From NCBI RefSeq assembly GCF_015207605.1, contig NZ_JADEWO010000001.1, positions 288,893-352,892 on the forward strand: a DNA stretch of 64,000 nucleotides, written 5' to 3'. A model generated the notes under the pieces. It searched no databases. It saw only the letters and a list, made by a program, of their open reading frames with translations, and was not told the origin of the DNA. The first letter of the stretch is position 1. Each line of letters starts with the position of its first letter. This document shows positions 19,023 through 28,591 of this stretch, piece after piece. Source of the DNA: Oculatella sp. LEGE 06141. GTDB lineage: Bacteria > Cyanobacteriota > Cyanobacteriia > Elainellales > Elainellaceae. The translations under genes and the position numbers were made by a program.

Positions 19023-19817
19023 ATGACCGTAAAATCCAAACCCCTTGATTCTTCTCGCCCTCGGCGCACCAGAATGGCCTGGTCACGATGGCTAGACATA
19101 ATGGCGATCGGTGCCTGGGGTACTTTGCTGCTGAAATATTGGTTCACTGGCAAAATGAACGTTTTGCTGCATCCCGACTATATGTGGCTGGCCAATTCTG
19201 CTGGCGTTTGTTTAATCGCCCTCAGCGGGTTCAAAGCGTTGCAGCTACTTGTTCCCCGTTGCAGCAAAGGGGTGCGGTTGCCGTCTATGCAGCACTTCTC
19301 GGTCTTTCCACCCGGATTAGGCAGCGCCATCTTGCTCACCGTCGCGATTGTGGGTCTACAATTCACACCCCGTCCGTTTTCGAGCCAGGTTGCGGTCAAC
19401 CGGGGCGTGACCGAGACCCTGTCGATGACGCGATCGCAACCGCAAGCCTTTCGTGCCTCAACCCGCCCGGAAGACAAATCTGTAATCGATTGGGTGCGAA
19501 CGCTCAACGTCTATCCTGAACCCGATGCCTACACTGGGCAACCTGCGAGGGTTGAGGGCTTTGTTATCCAGTCGCCAGAGCTACCCGACGGCTATTTTAT
19601 GATTTCTCGATTTATTATTACGTGTTGTGCCGCAGATGCTTATCCCGCTGGCTTACCCGTCAAGCTAGCCGAGGAACAACCGTTGCCCAATTCTGATACC
19701 TGGCTGCGGGTTGAAGGCTCGATGACTACCGAGAGCTACAACGACAGCCGCCATTTAGTGATCCAGGCTAGCTCGTTGACCACTATCCCCGAACCCAAAA
19801 ATCCATACGATTACTAA
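19023..19817 (+). CDS. TIGR03943/DUF1980 family permease partner protein
   Basis: 264 aa with three to four N-terminal hydrophobic segments (about 20-125) and a soluble C-terminal domain. The C-terminal block RFIITCCAADAYPAGLPV, with its paired cysteines, is typical of TIGR03943 (COG3689). These proteins are almost always encoded beside a COG0701 permease, as here (71 bp downstream), and are thought to form a two-part membrane system. Substrate unknown; a metal or metalloid is possible given the Cys pairs in both proteins. Confidence 0.88.
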   Translation: MTVKSKPLDSSRPRRTRMAWSRWLDIMAIGAWGTLLLKYWFTGKMNVLLHPDYMWLANSAGVCLIALSGFKALQLLVPRCSKGVRLPSMQHFSVFPPGLGSAILLTVAIVGLQFTPRPFSSQVAVNRGVTETLSMTRSQPQAFRASTRPEDKSVIDWVRTLNVYPEPDAYTGQPARVEGFVIQSPELPDGYFMISRFIITCCAADAYPAGLPVKLAEEQPLPNSDTWLRVEGSMTTESYNDSRHLVIQASSLTTIPEPKNPYDY

Positions 19818-19912
19818 TTTTTGAGGCGTTTCTGGAGCGTCTCTGGAGACGGAGACAATGGAGCCATGCCTGAAACCTCTCTCCCTATTCTGGCATCAGC
19901 GTCATTGTAATT

Positions 19913-19944
19913 ACAGGGTGCGTTGCATCTGCAACGCACCCTGT
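19913..19944. terminator. strong hairpin between convergent genes
   Basis: ACAGGGTGCGTTGC (19913-19926) pairs perfectly with GCAACGCACCCTGT (19931-19944) over a 4-nt loop. It lies between the TIGR03943 gene and the convergent psaK, so a bidirectional terminator is likely. Only three T residues follow, so termination efficiency is uncertain; it could also be a dispersed palindromic repeat. Confidence 0.6.
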
Positions 19945-19963
19945 TTAAGTCGAATTCAAGCGC

Positions 19964-20242
19964 TTAGGTAAATGAAGCGACAGCCAAAATCGCAAGCGTG
20001 CCTAACACATGCCCAAAGCTCATAGCACCTAAAAAGCCACCAACGCTGACGTCGTTGAAGAGAACCGATGATAGAGGCAAGGGCATCTTGGGCGCATCGT
20101 GAGGACGATCGATCGACCGACTGGCGATAATCAGCACCAGCAGACAGGTCACCGTCATAATCACTGGCTTTTGCCAGTTTGCAATAAAGCCAGTTGATGT
20201 AACGGGAACTTGCGCTAGCTGCAACAAAAGGTCGTGAAACAA
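19964..20242 (-). CDS. psaK: photosystem I PsaK-family subunit
   Basis: 92 aa with two transmembrane helices: about residues 24-45 (WQKPVIMTVTCLLVLIIASR) and 67-91. The C-terminal GAMSFGHVLGTLAILA resembles the conserved SFGHxxG end of PsaK, and the loop between the helices (MPLPLSSVLFNDV) matches the PsaK layout. PsaK binds at the edge of PSI and helps dock antenna. The start is TTG, chosen because a perfect AGGAG ribosome site sits 6 nt upstream and no ATG fits. Cyanobacteria often carry two psaK paralogues; which this is cannot be told. Confidence 0.75.
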   Translation of the reverse strand: MFHDLLLQLAQVPVTSTGFIANWQKPVIMTVTCLLVLIIASRSIDRPHDAPKMPLPLSSVLFNDVSVGGFLGAMSFGHVLGTLAILAVASFT

Positions 20243-20386
20243 AGCTTTCTCCTAGATTTTCAGCAATGGTTTACGTCACAGGCTGTTAGGTGAGAACTGA
20301 ATCTGTTCCAAGCTGTGATTAAACTATCGTTATTGCTACAACTAAAGTTGAACTCCTTCTACCGAAGGATTTGAAAGGATGCTGCA
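20243..20386. other. psaK upstream region
   Basis: Divergent intergenic stretch carrying the psaK promoter region on the minus strand. No motif placed with confidence. Confidence 0.4.
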
Positions 20387-20485
20387 ATGATTTCACGCGA
20401 CCAGTGGTGTTTGCTTGTTTGCGTTGCTGCGGCCTGTATTGGATTTATTTCACTTGCCTGGTGGTGTGCTGTGCTGCCACCGTAA
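20387..20485 (+). CDS. possible single-helix membrane micro-protein
   Basis: 32 codons, ATG to TAA. The start is preceded by GAAAGGATG, a plausible ribosome site with about 5-7 nt spacing. The product (MISRDQWCLLVCVAAACIGF, then ISLAWWCAVLPP) is a short charged N-end plus one hydrophobic helix with four Cys. Size and layout are like small photosystem or cytochrome b6f subunits, but I recognise no family. An overlapping minus-strand ORF (20359-20595) has no such features. It may be chance. Confidence 0.35.
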   Translation: MISRDQWCLLVCVAAACIGFISLAWWCAVLPP

Positions 20486-20794
20486 GGTAGTACGGCACTC
20501 ATGTTGCCCCCGTAGGCAGAACGCAAAGGATTCGGCACCGAAGACCTCACAGAATGGTGCGAGCGATCGCCGATCATCCATTGGGTTAGCTCCACACTGC
20601 GGTCAAATTCGGCTCCGGAAACAGCCGAGCGTGACTGTTAACCCAATTTGAACTTTTGTAACTGAGATTGCGCTAACTGCTGTACTGGAATCGAAATATT
20701 TCTAAAGATTGCTAAATCCACCCCAACTCAGCTTGAGAGTACCCGCAAAGTCGTAGAATTATTAGGCTTCTGGCAACCTCAACTATTCCAGGCA
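20486..20794. other. menA upstream region
   Basis: About 310 bp with no supported gene; the menA promoter presumably lies here. ORFs at 20359-20651 on both strands look like chance. Confidence 0.4.
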
Positions 20795-21700
20795 ATGACC
20801 ACAAAGTCTCTTACCTACCCTAAGTCTAAGCTTTGGCTGGCGGCAATTAAGCCACCGATGTATAGCGTCGCCATCATGCCAATTGTATTAGGAACTGCCA
20901 TTGCTTTTGCAGAAACAAATTCGCTTCAGATTGGTACCTTTCTCATTTTTTTAATCGCCGCCATTCTCATTCTTGCCTGGGAGAATTTGAGTAACGATGT
21001 GTTCGATTCAGAAACAGGAATTGATCTGAACAAACACCATTCTCTTGTGAACTTAACCGGTAACAAACGGCTAATTTTTTGGCTCAGCAATGTGTGTTTA
21101 GGTTCAGGCATTTTAGGTATCCTGGCGATCGCCCTATGGCAGCGGGATATCACCGTGTTAGGGCTAATTCTGCTGTGTTGCGCCTTGGGCTACATCTACC
21201 AGGGGCCACCTTTTCGCTGGGGGTATCGTGGCCTGGGAGAAATTCTATGCTTCTTAAGCTTTGGCCCCCTGGCCGTTTCAGCAGCGTACTACAGCCAAAC
21301 TCAATCCTGGTCAGCCGTTAGCCTCACAGCCTCACTGCTCCTGGGCATCAGCACCAGTCTCATTTTATTTTGTTCCCATTTCCATCAGGTTGAAGATGAC
21401 CTGGCTGCCGGGAAGCGATCGCCCATTGTTCGTCTTGGCACCCGTCGCAGCGCTCAACTACTGCCCTGGGCCACCGGGGGGATTTTTGCCTTAACCCTGC
21501 TGTTTGTGGTACTTCATATCTTCCCCCTCTCCACCCTGTTCATTTTTGCCAGTTTGCCGTCTGCCTATAAACTTTGCCGTCACGTGCAGATGTATCACAA
21601 CCAACCAGAACGAGTGAGCAACTGCAAGTTTTTGGCCGTCAATCTCCACTTCTGGAGCGGTGTGTTGCTCAGTTTGAGCTTTGTGTTCGCAGCCCGATAG
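20795..21700 (+). CDS. menA: 1,4-dihydroxy-2-naphthoate phytyl/polyprenyltransferase MenA
   Basis: Attaches the phytyl chain to 1,4-dihydroxy-2-naphthoate in phylloquinone (vitamin K1) synthesis, the PSI A1 cofactor pathway. 301 aa, UbiA-type membrane prenyltransferase with eight to nine helices. The first Asp-rich motif is NDVFDSETGID (about residues 67-77) and the second region is HFHQVEDDLAAGKRSP. menC and menE of the same pathway are 14 kb away in this window. Length and motifs fit cyanobacterial MenA. Confidence 0.92.
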   Translation: MTTKSLTYPKSKLWLAAIKPPMYSVAIMPIVLGTAIAFAETNSLQIGTFLIFLIAAILILAWENLSNDVFDSETGIDLNKHHSLVNLTGNKRLIFWLSNVCLGSGILGILAIALWQRDITVLGLILLCCALGYIYQGPPFRWGYRGLGEILCFLSFGPLAVSAAYYSQTQSWSAVSLTASLLLGISTSLILFCSHFHQVEDDLAAGKRSPIVRLGTRRSAQLLPWATGGIFALTLLFVVLHIFPLSTLFIFASLPSAYKLCRHVQMYHNQPERVSNCKFLAVNLHFWSGVLLSLSFVFAAR

Positions 21701-21848
21701 AAAACAGAACCAGAGATTAAGAATCTTAAGGGGCGAGAATCCCATCCGAAGTGCCCCAATGCCCCCTGCAATGCGAAGCGACTTGTCCCCCTCTTCCCCC
21801 ATTCCTTGCGGAGGGGGACTGGGGGACGCGCTTCGTCCCTCAGTGGGG

Positions 21849-21870
21849 GTCTGGGGGCTAGCCCCCAGAT
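21849..21870. terminator. GC-rich palindrome between menA and the glycosyltransferase gene
   Basis: CTGGGGGCTAGCCCCCAG (21851-21868) is a perfect 18-bp palindrome, extended by one A-T and one G-T pair, followed by CTTT. It sits in the 260-bp convergent gap after menA. Probably a terminator for menA or both genes. The rest of the gap is C-rich (several CCCCC runs), as in dispersed cyanobacterial intergenic repeats. Confidence 0.5.
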
Positions 21871-21960
21871 CTTTAGCTCATCCAGTCCCCCCCACCAAAT
21901 CCTGCAAAAGAGTGGAAGATCGCATATCCACCCTTCTCCCAACAAACCACCCAAAGACAA

Positions 21961-24261
21961 TCAGGTTTTAGCAACCGCGATCGCACTCACATCAACCGTG
22001 CGAGCAAACAACACGCGAGGACGCAGCAAAATGCGAAACAGCAGCATAAACGATTGCAGTTCACTAGGCGTATGATGGCTCTTCCACTGCCCCGGTCGGC
22101 AGAATAGGATCGCCACCAGTTGCCGCTGCTGCTGCAAACTCACCTGCTCAAACGAGATCCGAACCGTTGGAAACTCATCCTTTATCCCACTCGCCGTTGC
22201 TTGCCCCTGCAACACCAACCCTTCCTCTAAAATATCGAGCTGCACAGGAATCGTTTCATCCCCTACCAACCCTGGAAAACCAGACTGGGTTAATGCCACT
22301 TCAGCACCCACTTCCGACAGCATCGTGGTCACGCCCCAAAATAGCTGAGGATGAGGTGTTGTAGACGACTGAGGCACTTGCAACCGCACCGTTCGGCGTA
22401 AATCAAACCAGTCATAGAGGTTCGGGCGGGGCGCATCTAGCAAAATGAGCAGCGCAATCCCCAACATCACCAGGTTATAGCCACTCCAAATCCACCCCAG
22501 GCCAATGCCCTTGACCTGCATCGCCACTTCTGGGGGAACCGTCGCCTGCCATGCCCCCTTGATCATGCAGACCCCTAAATTGATCCACAAACTCACCGCC
22601 GTTGCCACAAACATCACCAACAACGGGGTCGCCAGTGACCAATTGAAGGAGTAGCGATCGCTGGCTGTGCCCTTGGGCGTTACTTTAAACCCCTTGGAAA
22701 ACGGATTGAGCATCGATTGAATCACCGTTAGCGCCAGCGGAAAACACAACACCAGTGAGTAGATATCCGAGAGCAGAGCCGAGCGAGAACGGTAATTTAG
22801 CCAGGCAAACACCGAGAGTTGCACCAAATAATAGGGGAAAAAGAAGTAGAGCAGCTCATTTGCCGTGGCGCGTAAGGGAATCACCTGTAGAAAAGAATAG
22901 GTCAACGGCATCATCAAAAACCCAACCCGCGAGATACTGGTAAACCAGTGCAGCAACCCTTCCAGGTGTGCTAACCGCTGCAACGGCCTCAGCCCAGGAA
23001 TCGTTAATGGATTGGAATGAATGAAAAAGGCTTGCAGCGTCCCCTGTGCCCAGCGAATTCGTTGAATAGCGTGGGCTGCAATATTTTCGGCAGCTAACCC
23101 AGCACTCAGCTTTTCATCGAGATAGATCAGGTTGTAGCCCTTAGCCGACAACCGAATCCCTGTGAAATAATCTTCACTGAGCGAATCGGTCACAAAACCG
23201 CCAGCCTCTTCCAGAGCACGACGGCGCAGCACAAACGATGTGCCAGAACAGATCACGCTTCCGGCTCCATCGCGAATTGGCTGAATTTGGCGGTAGAACA
23301 CTTCTTCTTCAGGAGTCAGGACGTTTTCTAGCCCCAGGTTACGAGCGATCGGGTCAGGATTGTAAAACGTTTGCGGAGTTTGCACCAGGGCAATTTTGGC
23401 ATCCTGGAAAAAGCCAAGCGTGCGGTGCAGAAAGTTTTTAGTAGGCACAAAGTCGGCATCAAACACAACGAGAAATTCTCCCGTTGTCCGGGCGATCGCG
23501 TGATTCAAATTTCCGGCTTTGGCGTGCCGATTATCAGGACGAGTCATGTACTCGCATCCCAACTCTTCGGCCAACGCTTGAATTTCGGGTCGGCGCGTAT
23601 CATCCAATAGATAAATCGTGCGGTTGGGATACTCCAACGCCTGACAGCCAATCACCGTGCGCCGTAAGATAAATGCTGGCTCGTTGTAGGTGGGAATTAG
23701 TATGTCTACTGTCGGCATATACCGACCTTCACGCACATCCATTTCTAACCAGTCGGCCTCACGCCGCCGATCGCGCACACGCAGCATCAGCAACAGTTGA
23801 ATGGTGCCACTCACCAGCATCAACAGTTCCAGGAAAAATAGCCCCAGACTAAACACCCCGTTCAACGGAGTGTCCAGGTTTAGAGTAGAAAGCGATCGCC
23901 ACAACAGATACCGCACCGTTAACATCAACAAAATAGTGACAACGATGGCTCGCGACCAGGTTCGTGGCTGAGGAGACACCCTCATCACCACCAGCACCAG
24001 CACAAACAGGGCTACGGTTGGAACTAACAGATATTGACCAGCCACCATTGGCACTTCTAGCCAGAGAGGAGGGCTGGTCTGCAAAGCATTGAGCTGGGCA
24101 AAGATACGGCTGATGGTTCCCTGTCCGGCAAACCAGGCCGCAGCAATAGCACCTGAAAGCGCAATGATGCTGAGCAATACAACTGTGGTCACTTGCGGTT
24201 TGGCGAGTGCCTGCTGCTGAGAGTGCTTTGACGGACGGCCTTCTGATGATGAAGTAGTCAT
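21961..24261 (-). CDS. cellulose-synthase-like family 2 glycosyltransferase
   Basis: 766 aa from ATG 24261 (MTTSSSEG); the frame is open to 24300. Four N-terminal membrane helices are followed by a cytoplasmic GT-A domain with DDTRRPE, the catalytic FDADF, SEDYFTG (TED equivalent) and QRIRWAQGTLQ (QxxRW). More helices follow, and the C-terminus has a PilZ-like domain with RRTVR (RxxxR) and LSEVG in place of DxSxxG. Processive beta-glucan synthesis, most likely cellulose, at the plasma membrane; c-di-GMP control is possible. No bcsB or bcsZ is adjacent, as is often the case in cyanobacteria. Confidence 0.88.
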   Translation of the reverse strand: MTTSSSEGRPSKHSQQQALAKPQVTTVVLLSIIALSGAIAAAWFAGQGTISRIFAQLNALQTSPPLWLEVPMVAGQYLLVPTVALFVLVLVVMRVSPQPRTWSRAIVVTILLMLTVRYLLWRSLSTLNLDTPLNGVFSLGLFFLELLMLVSGTIQLLLMLRVRDRRREADWLEMDVREGRYMPTVDILIPTYNEPAFILRRTVIGCQALEYPNRTIYLLDDTRRPEIQALAEELGCEYMTRPDNRHAKAGNLNHAIARTTGEFLVVFDADFVPTKNFLHRTLGFFQDAKIALVQTPQTFYNPDPIARNLGLENVLTPEEEVFYRQIQPIRDGAGSVICSGTSFVLRRRALEEAGGFVTDSLSEDYFTGIRLSAKGYNLIYLDEKLSAGLAAENIAAHAIQRIRWAQGTLQAFFIHSNPLTIPGLRPLQRLAHLEGLLHWFTSISRVGFLMMPLTYSFLQVIPLRATANELLYFFFPYYLVQLSVFAWLNYRSRSALLSDIYSLVLCFPLALTVIQSMLNPFSKGFKVTPKGTASDRYSFNWSLATPLLVMFVATAVSLWINLGVCMIKGAWQATVPPEVAMQVKGIGLGWIWSGYNLVMLGIALLILLDAPRPNLYDWFDLRRTVRLQVPQSSTTPHPQLFWGVTTMLSEVGAEVALTQSGFPGLVGDETIPVQLDILEEGLVLQGQATASGIKDEFPTVRISFEQVSLQQQRQLVAILFCRPGQWKSHHTPSELQSFMLLFRILLRPRVLFARTVDVSAIAVAKT

Positions 24262-24675
24262 TGGCGTTGCTCTAACACATACTGAGTAAGTACAAGTCAA
24301 CAGTGGTCTAAGTACGTCTCATGGGATTGCCGCTGTCTAACTTTCTAAACAGCCCTCGCACCCGAAATACCGGACATTCAGCAGCCTATGAGTAATCTTC
24401 TGTATAACTGCTCAGTCTTTTGGCAGCATTTTCTCAAGCTGAGCTGAGAATGAGCTGAGTCATACCTTAACGGATCTGGCTTCAATTCTTAGTAAACTAT
24501 CATCCGGTTTCCCACTCAGTATGTCCCAATAGATAACAGTGTGCTAACACACCACCTCTAGCTAAATTCAGGCGATATGATGCTGAACAGCGAATAGCTG
24601 TGGCTAAATTGCTAGTATCCGTGGTGCTGAGATGGCCCATCGTCTCATCAAACCAACCGACTTAAGAGAGCGAAT
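24262..24675. other. divergent intergenic region
   Basis: About 410 bp between the glycosyltransferase and DUF4079 genes. No gene seen. It contains two GAGCTGAG direct repeats near 24440-24458. Promoters for both divergent genes must lie here. Confidence 0.4.
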
Positions 24676-25419
24676 ATGAGCGCTAAAGATATTGCAGCTT
24701 TAATCCATCCAGCGATCGCGATCGCCTTTGTTTTTCCGCTCATTGGCATGGTGGTCTATTTTTCGTTGCAAACCCGTCAACGCCGCTTAGCCGTAGTTGC
24801 AGGCGACAAAAGCAAAATTCCGCCCACCGTTGGGCCAGAACACTTAAAGTTGGGTCGAGTGCTGAGCGGTGCCGTCGTGGGGTTAACCCTGATCGGACTG
24901 GCGTATCCCTTGTTCACAAAAATATCGGCCAATCAAACCTGGAATGATGAACCGCTACGCATCGGCTTTGTGAGCCTGATCTACCTGGCGACGATCGCCT
25001 CTTTGCTGTTACTGTATCGAGCCAAGCCAAAACTGTGGCGCGGCGTTTTTGCAAGTTTAACGGGGATGGGGTTGATTCTGCTGGGGTCGCAACCTGAAAT
25101 TTATCGGCGCGGCTTTGAATGGTATATCTCGCACTATTATTACGGCATCGCCGCCGCATTGCTGATGATCTTCTCGCTGGCGATCGTGCAGGACATCTAC
25201 CAGGATCGGCAAAACCGCTGGCGCACGGTTCACGTTGTTTTGAACATCTTTGCCGTCTTGCTGTTTATTGGACAAGGCTTCACCGGAACGCGCGATTTAC
25301 TGGAAATTCCGCTGAGTTGGCAAGAACCCTACATTCAGCAGCTATACGAGCAGCAGTGCCAAACACGCTCCTGCACCGTTCAGCCGGACGAAGCCAGCGA
25401 ATCGCAGCCGTCGGGTTAG
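24676..25419 (+). CDS. DUF4079 family membrane protein
   Basis: 247 aa with six to seven hydrophobic segments. The start IAALIHPAIAIAFVFPLIGM and the late FIGQGFTGTRDLLEIPLSWQ are typical of DUF4079, found mainly in cyanobacteria and chloroplasts. Its topology recalls cytochrome b561-like proteins, and a His is kept in the first helix (LIHP). Function unknown. Its stop codon overlaps the stop of the convergent TMEM14 gene. Confidence 0.85.
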   Translation: MSAKDIAALIHPAIAIAFVFPLIGMVVYFSLQTRQRRLAVVAGDKSKIPPTVGPEHLKLGRVLSGAVVGLTLIGLAYPLFTKISANQTWNDEPLRIGFVSLIYLATIASLLLLYRAKPKLWRGVFASLTGMGLILLGSQPEIYRRGFEWYISHYYYGIAAALLMIFSLAIVQDIYQDRQNRWRTVHVVLNIFAVLLFIGQGFTGTRDLLEIPLSWQEPYIQQLYEQQCQTRSCTVQPDEASESQPSG

Positions 25420-25730
25420 GTGGGTTGCGCCAACCAAATAACCAGGAGCGTCACCACACCAGCAACAATCATCAAACCCGCAGGCATCAACTTGCGGGTT
25501 TTGAACAGGCGCACAGCAAAGACCACAACTAAAACGGCAGCCACGATCGCCGCCAGGATCAGCCCCCCCGTCACGCCAAACCACTCCAGCGCTCCACCCA
25601 AAATCAGCAAGATACCGCTAATACTGCCTGAAATGAGCGATATCTTACTTTGGGCTTGAGCGTAACCCATGATGCCGCCAACAATTGATAAAATCCCGTA
25701 GGCGATCGCCGCAATAATTCCTGAGATCAT
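25416..25730 (-). CDS. TMEM14-family small membrane protein
   Basis: 104 aa, about four transmembrane helices, rich in Gly, Ala and Ile (IAYGILSIVGGIMGYAQAQS). The pattern fits the TMEM14/FAX family; plant FAX1 members move fatty acids across plastid membranes, but the bacterial role is unknown. The ATG at 25730 overlaps the stop of the upstream ABC permease (ATGA), implying translational coupling. The frame is open far upstream to 26372, but that part is a shadow of the permease in another frame. Confidence 0.82.
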   Translation of the reverse strand: MISGIIAAIAYGILSIVGGIMGYAQAQSKISLISGSISGILLILGGALEWFGVTGGLILAAIVAAVLVVVFAVRLFKTRKLMPAGLMIVAGVVTLLVIWLAQPT

Positions 25731-26635
25731 CCTTTTACACCACTCCCAGATTCGGTTGGCACAATATAGTGTTGCATGACGATGAAAAACAGCAAAATGG
25801 GAGCGACCGAAATCACCGAGCCAGCCGCAATTAGCCGCCAGTCGAGCGAGAAAGCCCCCGCCAGTTGTGCCACCCCTAACGGCAACGTGTAAAACTCTGG
25901 CCGATCCAAAATGATTAGCGGCCAAAGAAAATCGCTCCAGGAACCAATAAAGACAAAAATAGCCAGCGTTACCAATGCCGGACGAATCGACGGCAGCATC
26001 ACAAACCACCAAATTCCCACTTCCGAACAGCCATCCATCCGCGCCGCTTCTTCTAGCTCTTTGGGAACACCCTGAAACGCCTGACGCAGCAAGAAAATGC
26101 CGAAAGCTGAGGCGATCGCCGGAAAAATCAAGCCCAAATAACTGTTTCGCAAGCCCAACTGCACCGCAAGGATATACAGCGGAATCATCACAATCTGAAA
26201 CGGTATTAAGATCGTGGCCACAACCAGCGTAAAGATGAGATTTTGTCCCCGAAACCGCAAACGTGCCAGCGGATAGGCCGCCAGCGAACAAAACAGCAGA
26301 TTTAGCCCTACTGTTAACACCGCAACCAGCGTGCTGTTGAACAAATACCGCCCAAACGGATTCGTCTGCCACACGGTGACAAAATTTTGCAGAGTGGGCT
26401 GAGCCGGTAAAAATCGTGGTGGAAACTGAAAAATATCTTCCGTGGGCGCTTTAAAGGCGGTACTCACCAACCATACCAGGGGCAACAGCATCACACAGGC
26501 GATCGCCCCCAGCAGCACATACGTCCAGAAGTAGTGCCAAAACGGTTGAGACAGGTAGGAAGAAAAACGAGATGCCGATTCAGCCGTGGACGCTGAGCGT
26601 TGCAGATTAGGCTTCAATTTCCCACCCTGATTCAT
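25727..26635 (-). CDS. carbohydrate ABC transporter permease (MalG type)
   Basis: 302 aa, six transmembrane helices, with the conserved EAA loop EEAARMDGCSEVGIWWFVML followed by P (about residues 195-215), which contacts the ATPase. It is a typical CUT1-family inner-membrane subunit for oligosaccharide or polyol import. The partner permease, binding protein and ATPase are not adjacent; in cyanobacteria such components are often scattered. It is followed by TMEM14 with a 4-bp overlap. Confidence 0.92.
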   Translation of the reverse strand: MNQGGKLKPNLQRSASTAESASRFSSYLSQPFWHYFWTYVLLGAIACVMLLPLVWLVSTAFKAPTEDIFQFPPRFLPAQPTLQNFVTVWQTNPFGRYLFNSTLVAVLTVGLNLLFCSLAAYPLARLRFRGQNLIFTLVVATILIPFQIVMIPLYILAVQLGLRNSYLGLIFPAIASAFGIFLLRQAFQGVPKELEEAARMDGCSEVGIWWFVMLPSIRPALVTLAIFVFIGSWSDFLWPLIILDRPEFYTLPLGVAQLAGAFSLDWRLIAAGSVISVAPILLFFIVMQHYIVPTESGSGVKG

Positions 26636-26663
26636 CCCGTTTCCTCAGTCTTAACGTTGACCA

Positions 26664-28289
26664 CTATGCAACGGGCTGAACCACCTCTTCTCCATGCTGT
26701 GGATGCAGAGATTTGCCCCGTTGCATCGATGCGTACAGCCGATTCAGCGCATTAATATACGCATGAGCCGAGGCCACAATGATATCAGTGTTTGCCGCAT
26801 GGCCTGAGAAAATTCGGTCTTCGTGCCGCAGCCGAATCGTGACTTCGCCCATCGCATCGATGCCCTCAGTGACAGACTGAACCGAGAACTCGATGAGCTG
26901 ATTGGGAATTTCGACCACCCGGTTAATCGCTTTGTAAACCGCATCTACTGGCCCAGTGCCGATCGCCGCATCGGTTAGCTCCTGACCATCCAGCGTTCTC
27001 ATGATCACAGTGGCCGTAGGACGGGCATGATCGCCACAGGACACTTGCACATGCTCCAGTTTGAACAGTTCTGGTACCTGCTGGCTCTCGTCATTGACGA
27101 TCGCCTCTAAATCCCAATCGGTGACTTCTTTCTTGTGGTCACACAGTTCTTTGAAGCGCAAGAAAGCCCGGTTTAGCTCCTGGTCTGCCAACTCGTAGCC
27201 CAATTCTTTGAGGCGCGTACGAAACGCATTGCGTCCCGAATGTTTGCCCAACACAATTTGATTGTCGGTTAAACCAATGGACGTGGCATCCATAATTTCA
27301 TAAGTCAGCTTGTGCTTCAGCACCCCGTCTTGATGAATGCCAGATTCATGAGCAAACGCGTTAGCTCCCACGATCGCCTTGTTGGGCTGCACCAACATGC
27401 CCGTCAAATTGGAAACCAACCGGGAGGTTTTATAAAGCTGCCGCGTATCAATATTAGTGAGAGCCGCTTCCGACTCTGGGGCACGACCCAAAAACGGGTT
27501 GAAATACTGCCGCCGCACGTGCATTGCCATCACCAGTTCTTCTAGTGCTGCGTTACCGGCTCGTTCGCCAATGCCGTTGATGGTGCATTCTAGCTGCCGC
27601 GCCCCATTCTTCACCGCTTCCAGGAAGTTAGCCACCGCCAAACCCAGATCATTGTGACCGTGGACGGAAATAATGGCGTTGTCAATATTGGGCACGTTTT
27701 CTTTGATGCCACGGATAATCGCCCCAAATTCTGCCGGGGTGGTATAGCCAACGGTATCGGGAATATTAATAGTAGTGGCACCTGCTGCGATCGCCCGTTC
27801 CAACACTTCATACAAAAACTCTGGATCAGAGCGTCCCGCGTCTTCTGGCGAAAACTCGACATCTGCCACAAACGACTTGGCAAAGGCCACCATCTCTTCC
27901 GCGATCGCCACCACCTCTTTACGAGTTTTCTTCAGCTTGAACTCCAGGTGAATATCCGAAGTTGCAATAAACGTATGAATGCGGGGATGAGCCGCAGGCT
28001 TGAGCGCATCTGCCGCCGCTTGAATGTCCTGGCGGGTGGCTCTAGCCAAGCCGCAAATCGTTGGCCCATCCACAGTGCCCACCTGCTGAGCAATGCGCTG
28101 CACCGCTTCAAAATCGCCAGGACTCGCAAACGGAAAGCCCGCTTCAATCACATCCACACCCAGTCGTGCCAGTTGACGAGCGATCGTTAGCTTTTCATCA
28201 ACATTCAGGGTCGCTCCCGGCGACTGTTCGCCGTCTCGCAATGTCGTGTCGAAAATAATGATGCGGTCTTGCTGAGATTGAGTCTTCAT
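26664..28289 (-). CDS. leuA: 2-isopropylmalate synthase
   Basis: First committed step of leucine synthesis: acetyl-CoA plus 2-oxoisovalerate gives 2-isopropylmalate. 541 aa, full length. The TIM-barrel domain has [13 protein letters not shown] near the N-terminus and the metal/catalytic motif [16 protein letters not shown]. The C-terminal regulatory (leucine-binding) domain contains [15 protein letters not shown]. Allosteric feedback by leucine is expected from the intact regulatory domain. Start is ATG at 28289. It lies 28 bp upstream of the ABC permease on the same strand, but the functions differ. Confidence 0.96.
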   Translation of the reverse strand: MKTQSQQDRIIIFDTTLRDGEQSPGATLNVDEKLTIARQLARLGVDVIEAGFPFASPGDFEAVQRIAQQVGTVDGPTICGLARATRQDIQAAADALKPAAHPRIHTFIATSDIHLEFKLKKTRKEVVAIAEEMVAFAKSFVADVEFSPEDAGRSDPEFLYEVLERAIAAGATTINIPDTVGYTTPAEFGAIIRGIKENVPNIDNAIISVHGHNDLGLAVANFLEAVKNGARQLECTINGIGERAGNAALEELVMAMHVRRQYFNPFLGRAPESEAALTNIDTRQLYKTSRLVSNLTGMLVQPNKAIVGANAFAHESGIHQDGVLKHKLTYEIMDATSIGLTDNQIVLGKHSGRNAFRTRLKELGYELADQELNRAFLRFKELCDHKKEVTDWDLEAIVNDESQQVPELFKLEHVQVSCGDHARPTATVIMRTLDGQELTDAAIGTGPVDAVYKAINRVVEIPNQLIEFSVQSVTEGIDAMGEVTIRLRHEDRIFSGHAANTDIIVASAHAYINALNRLYASMQRGKSLHPQHGEEVVQPVA

Positions 28290-28591
28290 GGCACAAAAAC
28301 GGTAGGTTGCTGCGAATAAGGACGGTGTAGCTCGGAATTACGGCGGAAAACGTCAAGACGATATAGCTATTTTAGTGCTTGCTTTTGCTTTCGTTCGCCG
28401 CTTTTTAGAACGGATTGGGGTTGGCTCAATCACCGAATGCAAACGCCCACCGCCCCGTTCCTGCGTTGATTCACCCAGGCCACTCACTCGTGTTGTCATG
28501 GCTTGCTGAAATTCTGGCGACCCCTGCCTATATATATTTATCCCAAAGGTTTAACCCCTGGATAAGCAGGAGCATCCTCACTGCACCCCAG
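28290..28591. other. leuA upstream region
   Basis: About 300 bp upstream of leuA on its strand. I see no leader-peptide run of Leu codons, T-box or clear terminator. Confidence 0.4.

Noticed and set aside
20359..20651. 78-codon ORFs on both strands before menA
   Set aside because: Low-complexity, no motif; the plus-strand micro-ORF at 20387 has a better ribosome site and hydrophobic pattern.
25731..26372. Long upstream extension of the TMEM14 reading frame (open to 26372)
   Set aside because: It overlaps the conserved ABC permease in another frame and its residues are not protein-like; the real start is ATG 25730.
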